Positions 51,910 through 62,231 of a stretch of 64,000 nucleotides of DNA are shown here, piece by piece. Below the pieces are notes generated by a model. The model worked only from the letters and a program-made list of their open reading frames with translations. It was not told the DNA's origin and did not search any database. The position numbers and the translations under genes were made by a program. The stretch is from Skeletonema tropicum (taxonomy: Eukaryota; Bacillariophyta; Thalassiosirophyceae; Thalassiosirales; Thalassiosiraceae): NCBI GenBank assembly GCA_037178625.1, contig CM074133.1, positions 2,976,001 to 3,040,000 of the forward strand. Reading direction: 5' to 3'. Within the stretch, counting starts at the first letter, position 1, and every line of letters begins with the position of its first letter.

Positions 51910-52868
51910 ATTCTCCAGACCCCAAGACAAGCACTAGGCTCCTCTGCTTCTGCACCCGTTCTGCCCCACGGAGGATGGATAACCATCGCGACGTCTCTTG
52001 ATACTTCCCAAGTGTGGCATGACAATGTTTCCTTGCAATTGCAGCACTGCCACCTCCATCACCGCTGCAGCCTTCGTTTCACCCGTTGCTGTGGATTAAC
52101 AACCTTATTCAACTTCTTTATACTCACGGTCACGGGATGCCTAGGCGTATGGATCGTCATCTCACAAGGTTGTGGAGCAATCATGTTCAACACAAAAGCG
52201 GAGCCTTCACCACCTAATGGTATCATCTTCAATCGACTACGTCGATACTCCAAATCTCCAGCAAAGAATAAGAATCTCTTGAATGCCTTTATATCTGGCG
52301 GATCATCCGCTGCTTCTCCGGGGATGTTATCCCAGTCATCGAAACAATCTGGCATTTGAATTTGACTCCCTGGATTGCCCTGAGGCTGAGGTGGCATCAA
52401 GTTGCTGATAAGTGTTGCTGTGCTATGTGTCACGTAGTCCATTCCTATTCGAGAGGAAGTGTTAGTACTGGTCAGATCATAGTCACACCAAAATAAATCA
52501 AATCATACAAACACACAACACAACAGCAGCAGCAGTAGCAGCAGCAGATTGCACGCACTCACTTCAACAACAACGGCAGCTTCCGAATCTCCTTCTCCGG
52601 GAAATCATCTTCAAACATTCCATCCCACGAAATTTACACACAGTGGCTCCACATAATTTATCATAATAATCTAAGTCTCGTTCCAACTTTGATGCTCTCA
52701 AATTGATCAATGGAGCTCTACCCATTTCATAACTCAATTTTCCATCTCCCTCTTCATCTTCCACTTCTTCTGTGGATAAATATAAATGTAAACGACCTGC
52801 ACCTGCCAAAAACTTTCCATATTCCATCATATGTTTGTCATATGAATCTTCACCAAACTCTTCCTCCC
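51910..52868 (-). CDS. protein of unknown function, frame-broken
   Basis: The minus strand from about 52868 reads REEEFGEDSYDKHMMEYGKF, LHLYLSTEEVEDEEGDGKLS and INLRASKLERDLDYYDKLCG. After a frame change near 52630 it reads WDGMFEDDFPEKEIRKLPLL. A donor-like AAGTGAGTG at about 52559 opens an intron of about 110 nt whose acceptor (CGAATAG) precedes MDYVTHSTATLISNLM. The 3' exon (52442-52059) contains DLEYRRSRLKMIPLGGEGSA and HTPRHPVTVSIKKLNKVVNP, a well-ordered block. I do not recognise the family. The gene adjoins the reverse transcriptase remnant and may have been damaged by it. 51910-52058 is its 3' flank. Confidence 0.45.
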
Positions 52869-52989
52869 TGGGATATCAGTGGATTCATTAACAATCGATT
52901 CATTATCCCCTTCGCCTTCGGTGTCGGTTTCTGGGTTGTTACTGAGGGAGAAGACTAAACTTTTGCTGCAATAATTTCTCCGCGGAGGC

Positions 52990-55490
52990 TGAAGTCCTAT
53001 CGCGTAGGCTTCAGTCCTATCTTGGACCTATTCAATTGGAGTATTGCCATTCCGGGATATCAAGGAACGCTCAAAGTGTAATCCATCCGCAGTCACAATA
53101 TCGGGGAGAAATAGTAGATGTAAGGCATTTCGACAGCGATTAATGCTGAGAAGATCATCGCCCGTACAACCCTGTTGGACGACATACTCCATAATGCAAA
53201 TATCATTCTCTCGGGGATACGGAATCTGGACAGAGTCAATATATAATTCAATCCCTGACCATTGAATCGTCCTCCACAGCATTTTATGCCAACAGTGTGT
53301 TGCCAAAGGCGACCATGTATCTCATAAGAGACTGCAAAGGGAGAAAGACAGGTGCCAATTTCAAGCTGCAGCCACCGCGTCATTGCCCTAAACTTCCGTC
53401 CAAGGATTGAATCCCGTTGGTAGTGCTGCAGTAACATCGTCAATCTTCAATAAGTTGTTCAGTCGGCATATGCCATAAGCCAACACCTCCAAAAGCTTGG
53501 TGGACAGTACGTAATAGCTTCCTGAAGCTGCGGACAACACCTAACGATGGTAACAAGTTGTAATAGATGTCTTGAAACAGATCCACAATATCCTCCACCT
53601 CCATATCATTGGTCAAGGTCCCAAGACTGTATCCCTGGCCAAATCTGCAGACGATAAGCCAACCAGACATAGCTGGGTTGTAAATGCGAGTTCTTAATCT
53701 TCGACACCAATTGACTGAACTTGTCACGCATAGATTCCAATTGATCGTGGCTTCCACCCAGCTACACATTCCTTCACGCCCAACTCCTTAGCCGAATCAA
53801 ATGGAGAGAGTGAGCAATGGGAACTGAAACGTCGCCCGGTTGAGGTACCAGAAGTTGAATATCCACCTCTTCGACATAATACCAGAGACCATCTTTCGAC
53901 TCATAGAGAATAGGCTGCCAGTAACACTTCTTCTGCTTTGCAGAACCACCACCAGCCACGAGGAGAGAACCCCATGTTGTCGTCGCCAGTTGTGTTTCTT
54001 CCAAGAGATCCTCGTACAGCAACTTAGGGTCCAAGTAGTCTGTATCAAGGGCAATGTACAGATTAGTATCATCCACGAAGAGTCTGCCCATCGAACCAAA
54101 CATTTCCCTAGTGAAGGGATTAGTGAAGGACGAAGAAAACCCCTGACGAAGATAAGCCAAAATAGCCACAGTACTGTGGTGGATCCATGCTGCAGGTGCC
54201 CCTCCGCTACCTTGCCCCTTCCCTTGAAACGGACGAGGAAGTTCCTTGCCTCCCACAAAGGTTTGCGAATCGCCATATCATATCCCGTACGCTGGTAGAG
54301 ACACATATGTCCAATAACTTCCAAAAACATTGTAACGAGCATCCAATCATTAAGGAGAACGTACCAGATGAGCATCAGGATGACGTGTGAAACGCGATCA
54401 AAACAGTTCTCTGCATCCACAGAGACATTAGTCATGGGTGTTTTGGTAATGCGTGACAGATCAAAGGTAAGTGTCTTATCCATATTTGCATCCTCGGCAG
54501 TGCTCTCTTTCTGGGCAAAATGCTCCTCAGGTATCACACCTTCCTCCGACAGAATATTCATCGCCTTCTTCCCAAAGAGAAAGTTGTCAAGATGGTTAAA
54601 ATCCGCCTCATAGAGCTGGATAAATAAACGAAGACGGTCGACATTAAAGTTGCCCTTCTCTTTCTGCTTCTGCAAAGCTACCTGCACCTGCAGGCCATTA
54701 AACCACCTTTCAGGAGGCACCTCGAAACGTAATATATCGGTCCAATAAGAGGAATACAATTTGACAAGAGAGTCATCCTGAAGAGCAGCCTTATAGACAC
54801 CTATATGGATGCCAGACGGAGACGATGAAGTCTGTTCACGTTTAGAAGACCATTGGCGACGAAAATCGTCCTCCGTATATACCAAAGTGGAAACAGATGG
54901 TGTTGAAATCCGATCCCGAAGTCGTCGGATCTCTTCAATGATCCATTTGATTTGTAGCGTCATCTAAGTCATTTGGAAGAACGAAAGAATGTCCAGAAGA
55001 AGATCTGGAATGGTAGTATCACTCGGATAAGAGAGCAGCTCCGCAAAGGATGTTTGATGAATAGGAGCAGAGTGAGCAGAGAGAAAACGCTCTGACACGG
55101 CCGCTTGAAGACTATCCAAGACCGAAGCCTCAGTATCATTTGATATTAGGACACCGTCTTTAAGCTGAGTATCGTAGTCATGGTCACTGATCCGGCAAAG
55201 GATGACTTCGTTGACCGAGTTATCTGGCGCCACCTCTTCTTACTAGATTCATTGGCCGCAATCTGTTTGAGCCGAGCCACTTTTTTGGCATTTCCGGAAG
55301 CCTCAGCAGCAATCAATTATTGGTTATCCGCGTTTTACGCGAGCGAAGCGAAATCGTTGTGGCGCCAGCGAACACTTTTGAACCGGGCGGAGCGAGGGGC
55401 TAGCTCGGGTTGGTCCCGAGCGAAGTCACCATACACGGGCACGGGAACAGATCAATTTATCCGCGTAGGCTTAATCCTTTCTTGGACATA
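52990..55490 (-). mobile_element. non-LTR-type reverse transcriptase element, decayed
   Basis: Minus-strand coding in several frames. The N-terminal part reads ASGNAKKVARLKQIAANESS and then SERFLSAHSAPIHQTSFAEL. A TAG at 54964-54966 interrupts the frame directly before MTLQIKWIIEEIRRLRDRIS. The RT palm follows: VSVDAENCFDRVSHVILML (first catalytic Asp), GKGQGSGGAPAAWIHHSTVA in a second frame, and GRLFVDDTNLYIALDTDY with the FVDD active site. The C-terminal part (53440-53769 and beyond) reads FGGVGLWHMPTEQLIED, LLQHYQRDSILGRKFRAMTR and INRCRNALHLLFLPDIVTAD. That last segment is homologous in layout to LNRVRLHQQVLFLSDIL of the 29-33 kb element, so both belong to one broad lineage. At least three frame breaks and one nonsense codon: inactive. 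Confidence 0.8.
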
Positions 55491-55667
55491 GCCTACATAA
55501 GTACTTATGCAGGAAGCAACAGGAACGAAGTCGAAGTCACACAAGCACAAGTGTTTCAGTAGGTTTCAGTGAAACCAGTTTGGCACCCCATCCAATTGAG
55601 AGTCCCACAGTGGTTGTGACGACCTTCACTCGCAGAGGTAAACATCGATTTGAAGTGTCAAGAAAGA

Positions 55668-57015
55668 ATGACGCCAACTGATAACGATGTTCTATCAGGC
55701 CGTGGAGCTTGGTACAATCAACATCCCGGCAATGTGCAATTTCGGAAGATGATTGACAAGCAGAAGGTAGGTTACTTTATTCCCATTATTTTTCTTTCGC
55801 CAAACGAACGTATGAGAAATGATAGCTGATTTATTGTTATTCTCTATAACCTCCACATTCCACTGTTTTCCCACAAAGGATGCCTATAAAAGGGCTGACA
55901 CGAAGAAGCAAAAGACGCACATCTCCAAGGCCATCATTGAAGCCGTCTATTCGAAGGATCCCCCCGGTAGATTTCTCAAAAGGTGTTCTGAAACTGGTCA
56001 ATGGAAGGAGCTGTCGAACAGAGAAGCAGCCGATAGGGTAGTGCAAGCGATGGCGTATGCCAGTAGAGAAAAGGAGGAATCGAAACGGAGGAGAGAAGAA
56101 CTGCGGCGTTCCCATCAAAGATCTCAGCAGCAGAGCGTTGATCGATCGGTTCATCTTCAACAAGACCAAGAAGAGACAACGAACCAAGTGTTAGATCAAA
56201 ATAATTCATCATCTGTGGCACATCATGAGCTTGCTGTCCGGAGGGGAGGGGCACAAGGCACAAGGAATAACACACAATCTGCAACTGATCTGTTTCGTGT
56301 GCCTGGAAATTCCAATCTGCAGCAGCAACTTCATCTTCTACAGCAATTGCATCAATCTAGCACTAGTAGCGCAGTTGCCACCCTCCCAACATCTGCAGAC
56401 AATACTTCCAGCAATGAAAGTGCAGATCAGAATGGATTGATCCAGCTACTTCTCCAGACGCAGCAGCAGCAGCAGCAGCAACTTCTTCGGCTTCAGCACA
56501 TGTTGGTTCCCCCGGATAATCCTTTGGGTCAGTTACTGCAGCCACAAACTGCACTTCAACCAGCTTTGAATGTTGGGATGACTCATCATCTGCTGAATCA
56601 GGCACAGCAACAGCAACAGCAACCAAATCAACTTCTCCTCCTCCAGCAACTCTTGAATCAGAATCAGCAGAATGTGGTCCCGTCTGCGTCACTTCCTATG
56701 TCAATCTCCACATCTGCCCCATTCTTGAGGGGCCATCAACCTCAGCCTCAGTCTCAGTCAGCTACTAATCTCTTACTGAATCTGCAGCAGCGATCGAATC
56801 TTCCAGCATCATCAAGTGCACTTTTGCTCAACAACGTGCTGAGCCATTTACAACGCCAACCAAATCGAAGCGTAGGGATATCCAACGCTCCCCAGTCCCA
56901 GCAACAACAAACTAATCAACTACAACGCAGTATGATTATGATGCTGCAGCAAAATCAGTTGCTGGCCACTTCTAATTCTAATAATCAGTTGCCGTTTCGG
57001 CGCAGCAACAGTTAG
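55668..57015 (+). CDS. DUF6824-domain protein with glutamine-rich tail
   Basis: Two exons: 55668-55766 and 55879-57015 (112-nt intron, GTAGGT...CACAAAG), giving 412 residues. The DUF6824 domain lies at the N terminus: NDVLSGRGAWYNQHPGNVQF, RKMIDKQK, DAYKRADTKKQKTHISKAII, SKDPPGRFLKRC, GQWKELSNREAADRVVQAM. It continues into a charged helix (REKEESKRRREELRRSHQR) and a long Gln/Leu/Asn-rich region of nearly 280 residues with LLQQL and QQQQQ runs. DUF6824 is abundant in diatoms and often paired with low-complexity activation-like tails; a transcription-related role is inference. The start is fixed by the domain beginning eight residues in. Intact; a same-frame extension lies downstream of the stop (57073-57303). 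Confidence 0.9.
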
Positions 57016-57072
57016 ATCCGCCGAGCCTTCCACAGGCACAGGCATTGTCCGCAACAACTTAACGGCACTTTC

Positions 57073-57303
57073 ATGACATCCTCAGGACCTGTAACAAAGC
57101 GCAGGAAGGGGTCGACAGCACATCCTATCCCTATCCGGGTTCAAGACGGAGGCATTCGCATTCGCCAAACAAGAATTTCATTCGAGGTCGAGGCCCATCC
57201 GAGCTTGCTCATCGACGAAGACATCATCAGTATGATCGAACAGATTCAATGTCAAGCAATAACAGCATCACATGAATCAGTTCTGGTAGAAGTAGGTAGA
57301 TGA
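57073..57303 (+). CDS. short frame with RISFEVEAHPSLL motif
   Basis: 76 residues, MTSSGPVTKRRKGSTAHPIP, then GIRIRQTRISFEVEAHPSLL and IDEDIISMIEQIQ. It is in the same frame as the upstream DUF6824 gene, separated by its stop at 57013-57015 and no other ATG. The motif RISFExxxxLLxxE resembles that of the 17049-17477 protein. It may be a separate small gene or a lost C-terminal exon of the DUF6824 gene. Confidence 0.35.
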   Translation: MTSSGPVTKRRKGSTAHPIPIRVQDGGIRIRQTRISFEVEAHPSLLIDEDIISMIEQIQCQAITASHESVLVEVGR

Positions 57304-57309
57304 TTATAT

Positions 57310-58199
57310 TATGTGTGGTAGAAGTAGGTACTTATGAATAATCTACGTATGTTTTTTCTCTTGCGCGCGCTTCTATCATCTTATCAGTTCCCGCGGGCAG
57401 TGCTTCACAACGATTTCAGATTCCAAAACCCGCACTTTTTTTCTACCGTAATTTCTAGGTACTGTAACTTACGATACCTCCTACTTACGAATCCAAAGCT
57501 AGACAAATTTGGCAAAAGCAAGGGCTTCTCTTTTTGACTTGCAATGAAGCTGAGGAAGTAAACGACTGATCTTCATTGACAGTGGCTGCAATACTTGGAG
57601 TTTACATAAGACCACTTACGACTAGCTTCTACATGGTATGTCGAAGCAGTGTGCAAGCGGTCTTATGTAAACAACAACCTTATCCACCTTAATTGTACGG
57701 TTCTGGTGCTGTACTCTCATGATTCTCCGTGGAGAGTGTTCATCGGCAGCAGTCAAAGTCGGCACCAATCATGCCAGTTGATGAAGTATCTTTCCTACTC
57801 GACTCATTCCTGCCGCATACAAGTCCGAACGCAACTTCGTATTGGTGCGTAACTGCAGAGAATGATGGGACAAGCTCATTGGCTACTTACCAATCATGTC
57901 ACGACGGGCCGAATACGCACAAAATCAAGAAGGAGAATGACACTACTGAAAAGAATAATGCACATGCAGCAATTTACTCAATCACTTCCGCCGTATATGA
58001 GCAATTGGCAGTGGGTGTTACCTTGGCTTGTCGCTTCTAATGATGTGGGATGATAACAATCAATTATATCATGTAAGAATGTGAAACATACTATCAGCAC
58101 AGATACAGCATCATCACGACACATTACGGATGCCAAGAACGTATTATGCAACAAACAAACACATAGTGGACGCATCGCTCGATGGTATTAGTCAATAAG
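57310..58199. other. no gene seen
   Basis: Short frames only. GACCACTTACGACTAGC, ATGTCGAAGCAG and TCTTATGTAAAC recur in partly inverted form at 57595-57672, suggesting a small decayed inverted element. Confidence 0.4.
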
Positions 58200-59045
58200 G
58201 ATGATCGCCTTTATTGGTATTGGATCTACACGAGGATAATCGTCCCATTACATGCTATAGCTATAACGCTAAATGGAATACAACAAATTACCCAGAATTC
58301 GTGCTCATATGGTTCGTGGCATCACTTCTATCGATGCATTTCGTCTGAGCAGTATTGATATACTTCTATGCTATCATGATGATGTATAATGGGCTACTTA
58401 ACGCGGCTCCTTGCCATACTGACAGCGTTAGACACAGAATGGCGACCAATTGAAGTGCTTCAAGCAAGCCCAAACTCGACCATACCGGGGCCAACAAGGT
58501 TGCAACATCACTTCTGTCAATACAATGCGCATGAGCAGTGGCATTATGCTTCTAAACTATCACCACCAAGTGTAATGAGGCACTGAACACGTTTTATTGC
58601 CATACTAACAGCGTTAGATACGAAATGGTGGTTGCATGCTGCTAATGCTTGCCAGTCCAAATTGAACCGCACTGGTGCGGCTAAAGCTTCGCCGCATCAG
58701 TTCCATCAACACAGTTCGTCTGAGCAGTGGCAATGTGCTTATATACTATCAATACCTAGTAGAATGGACCACCAAACACGGCTAACTGCCATACTGACAG
58801 CGTTAGATACGAAATGGTGACTGAACGTGCTGCTGTTGGCAAGCCCAAATTCAGTCACACCTGGTCACCTATGAGGTTGTAGCATCACTCCTATCAATGC
58901 CCTTCGTCTGATCAGTGACAATGTCCTTTTATATTATCACTACCAAGTATAATGGGCCACTATACACGTTTTATTGCTGTAGTCACATTGTTTAGAGACG
59001 AATTGGTATTTTGACGGGCTACTGCTGACAAGCCTAAATTTGACG
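58200..59045 (+). repeat. tandem satellite, about 187-bp period
   Basis: The marker ACTGACAGCGTTAGA(T/C)AC(G)A recurs at 58418, 58604 and 58793, and in degraded form near 58981, giving spacings of 186, 189 and about 188 bp. Each period also contains (CGTCTG)AGCAGTGGCAATGTGCT, TATCA..ACC(A)AGT.TAATGG and GCAAGCCCAAATT. About four and a half diverged copies; no coding. Confidence 0.85.
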
Positions 59046-59247
59046 GGCCATTCTTCCTTTTATGAGATTGGCGACTATTCACATCAGTTGAATATGCGGA
59101 TCTCCTTCCAATATGGTCTGACTACAGCATGTCAATTTTATATGCTGTTTGTGTACGAAGGGAATGTGCCAAGAACAATCCTTCACTTCAACTGTACGTT
59201 CAGATTGATTTTGCACAGGTAGACATGCACCAAAGATTCATGCTTCT

Positions 59248-59937
59248 TTGGATGGAGATGGGGTTGGGCATCAAAAGTGCAACGAAGAAAGTAGCGGCGA
59301 TGAGAGCACCAACGAGGCAGATGTTGGCAGTGCAAAGCAATTCTATTTACACGAAAAGCGCCATGGCTCCGTTCTCAGAGAGAGAACACATGAACACATT
59401 CCTCTGTTACGTGCTATGGCCATCGGGTTAGAAGATGATGTTCGTCAAGACGACCGTTTTGATGAGTGCGTGGGAAATGGATTTGTGAAGAAGAAGGATG
59501 TAGAAATCTTCAAGCGGCATCTCTACGCTGAAGTCAAACGAAGAACCTCGGGCAGCTTGAAAGCAATAAGTAGCTGGACGAACAAGTTGAATAGAAGAGC
59601 CCTGTACTTCCACCCTATGCTCAAGAAGGGGCGCAAGGCCATTGGTGACAGTGGCTACAGCTCTCGAGATCTCGCTGATAAAATAGTGACGACTCGCTGG
59701 ATTCATTCTAAACAGTTCAAGAAATGGATTGCAAGAGTGAAGTCTAGACAAGAATCATTATTTATTAGAATGAAAGCCTTCCAAGTTCTCGGGGGAGTCT
59801 TCCGTCACAGTAAGGGTGGTACTAATGCCAAAATTTCATTGCATAAAGCGTGCACTGAGGCAGTGCTCACCTTAATTGCCTACGACTTGGAAGATTACCC
59901 TCTCTTTGATGTTGATAGGTCGGATGTTTCTCATTAG
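59248..59937 (+). CDS. transposase-like protein, C-terminal part
   Basis: 229 residues from MDGDGVGHQKCNEESSGDE. The first 45 residues look like an inter-domain segment (ADVGSAKQFYLHEKRHGSV). The C-terminal half carries AIGDSGYSSRDLADKIVTTR, then KQFKKWIARVKSRQESLFIR, FQVLGGVFRH, SLHKACTEAVLTLIAYDLED and YPLFDV. The order GDxGY ... RxKxRQExxNxRxKxFxxLxxxFRH ... HKxxxEAVxxxxxYxLE is that of DDE-superfamily (IS4/IS5- or Harbinger-like) transposases recurrent in diatoms. The N-terminal catalytic part is missing or upstream in another frame (59100-59250), so this is likely an immobile remnant. Confidence 0.6.
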   Translation: MDGDGVGHQKCNEESSGDESTNEADVGSAKQFYLHEKRHGSVLRERTHEHIPLLRAMAIGLEDDVRQDDRFDECVGNGFVKKKDVEIFKRHLYAEVKRRTSGSLKAISSWTNKLNRRALYFHPMLKKGRKAIGDSGYSSRDLADKIVTTRWIHSKQFKKWIARVKSRQESLFIRMKAFQVLGGVFRHSKGGTNAKISLHKACTEAVLTLIAYDLEDYPLFDVDRSDVSH

Positions 59938-60560
59938 TAATTTAGAATTTCTTAAGCTTATCTAGTCTTTCCTTTACCTCGAGATGCGCAGTGACTAACA
60001 AGCAGTGTGTTGATTCGGCTTATCCTTATCTTTTCGATCTCGTCTCACGAAACGAAGGACAAGTTTATTTCCTGACATGACGGATCTATTCAGCCCTTGG
60101 GCCATGAAGCAACAGCTCGCATCTATTTCTTTCCAAAACATTAAAACATTATGCAGCGCCAATAATCTTTATCAACTTGGTATGCGCCGAAGAAAGTTGT
60201 GTATGATTTGAGGCAGCTGAAATTGTACGCAGCGTCGTGTGCCCATAATTTTCATGAATAATCTACGGTTGCAAAAGCGCAGATATGCAGTTTTGAAGAC
60301 GTTCCAACAGCAGCAGTCTCTCTCTAGAACAGCAACGCTTGCATGGATTGCTGCTGCGCTAACTACTCCTAAGTATTTGCTTTTTTTTGTGCTCGAGATC
60401 ATCATCTTATGCAGCGATGGTGTATCCAATATCACTAATCCCCCGGTTGGCAGTCTGCGCTGCAAGATGACTCATAAGAATGCTGCCGTCTAGAGAACAG
60501 GAGGTTGTCATGCGAGAGCGATGTGTTGGCCTTCATGTTGGTTTGTGCTATCGATGTGCT

Positions 60561-61459
60561 TAATGTGTGAAGAAGAGGATAGGGTTAAATGTTTTCAGAT
60601 GTCAGCGGATAATTTACAGTCCTGGTTACAGTCGGTGGGGACGTGTGAAGTGCTGGAAAAGTATATCATGAGTTTCGTGAGGGCTCGGAATGGCAAAAGC
60701 TTTATGGACTGCATTGCTAGCGATCATGACCCGATACTGCGGAAGTTGGCACGTTCACAAGATAAGATTGGATGGCGGCGGTTTATGGAAGGAATGATAT
60801 CCAAGGAGTTCTGTGCGATTCAAGAGACACATCGTCGTCTGGAGGGCAGCTATCTTTCGGGCGCAAAATGGGCACAGAGCTTCTCAATCAAGCTGATGGA
60901 GATGACCCATGGACAGTGGCTGGTGAGGAATTTCTTGATTCATGATAAAATTTCTGGTATGCTTGCGTTAGAGAGGAAGGAGGAGCTACAAATAGCTATA
61001 GAGGAGCAGCAAGAGATGGGCTTAGAAGGGCTTGGAGAGGAGGATAAATATTTGATGGAAATCAATCTCGATGATCTCGAAACAACATCTGGTGAACATC
61101 AGGCTTATTGGCTGCTTTCAGTAAAAGCGGCACGTGAAGCCTTCTTGATACGTCGCCAGCGGGCACAGGCAGCACTTCGACGCGGTCAAAATAACCACGG
61201 ATAGAGATGGGTATATGCTTATACTCTCGTGCAAATACTTGTATTTGTATATCTGGCCTGTATACAGGCTTATTGACATACACGTCAATATATCCCGGGC
61301 TTTTAAACGAGCTGTGGTAGGAGAGACAACCCTCTCCCGTGGTTCCGACTGCGACGCTGTTTGGTTCTGCCCTCGGCGTATGAAGACTCCAATTGTTGGT
61401 TCAATGATGTCTAGGTAGCGATAATGCAACATTTACCTAATTTCCTAAGTGATATGATA
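60561..61459 (+). mobile_element. 5'-truncated copy of the retroelement
   Basis: An 899-bp copy of the 3' end of the 29-33 kb element. Coding runs from LMCEEEDRVKCFQMSADNLQ to AQAALRRGQNNHG (stop at 61202-61204), followed by the same 3' UTR ending AAGTGATATGATAT. The 17-bp string TGTGCTATCGATGTGCT stands immediately before (60544-60560) and after (61460-61476), a target-site duplication of the length expected for target-primed reverse transcription. The frame is open throughout; the copy lacks the Copia insertion and so defines its borders. No poly(A) tail is seen. Confidence 0.9.
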
Positions 61460-61460
61460 T

Positions 61461-61660
61461 GTGCTATCGATGTGCTAGTTTGTGCTTATCGATGTGCTAG
61501 TTTGTGCTTATCGATGTGCTGGTTTGTGCTAGCACTGTGCTAGTTTGTGCTAGCACTGTGCTTTTTTGTGCTAGCACAGTGCTAGTTTGTGCTAGCACTG
61601 TGCTAGTTTGTGCTAGCATATGTTTTTTTGTGCTAGCACGAAAAAGCACAAGAAAGCACA
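61461..61660 (+). repeat. short tandem array TGTGCTAG(T/C)(T/A)..
   Basis: About ten units of roughly 20-22 bp built from TTTGTGCTAGCACTGTGCTA and TTTGTGCTTATCGATGTGCTAG. The retroelement copy inserted at its left end; the pre-insertion array began near 60541. Confidence 0.85.
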
Positions 61661-61679
61661 TCAGTTTTGGCGATGACTC

Positions 61680-62231
61680 AACGCACGTTACCTACGGTAC
61701 GCATATGTACATACCAGTATCTGTCAATAATTATGTACTGATTCAGGATCTTGCTGGCGCTGCTGGAAGACGACCCGAATCGTCTGATGATGTAGCATCA
61801 ATTCAGTAGTGGCAATACAGTGGAATCACAGTCACAAACTGCAACCACATCTATCTCCTTATGGCATATCAACAACCATATCTCGCAACCAAGCTACCAA
61901 GCTAGGCCGGACCTCTCTCTCACACACTATCTTCAGCTGTAGGCTGTATATAGGGGTGGAGGACATGGTGATGGTGAGGATGTAAAAGTGAGATTCGAGT
62001 TCCAGTTTTCTGTGGTGCAAGCTGACTATCGTACTCTCTTCTCTCTCCCTCTATCAACTGTTCTAGCAAGCTGAAGTATTAAGTCCCGCATGTTGATTGT
62101 TGATGCAAATCTCTTACTTGAATGGAATTTTACTTATCATCTTGCTTCGATCGGCTTGATTGCTTGGATTCCTATTCCTTCCGGGTTTTTTATGTGGAAT
62201 GTAATGCACTTCTGCTTCATCCAAGTTAGAC
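61680..62231. other. no gene seen
   Basis: Short frames only; presumably the 5' flank of the membrane-protein gene that follows. Confidence 0.4.

Noticed and set aside
58200..59045. Evenly spaced repeats as a possible CRISPR or gene array
   Set aside because: The whole 187-bp unit is repeated and diverged, with no constant short repeat and no coding.
61461..61660. Regular tandem units that could suggest a CRISPR-like array
   Set aside because: Units are adjacent 20-22-bp variants without unique spacers; it is a minisatellite.
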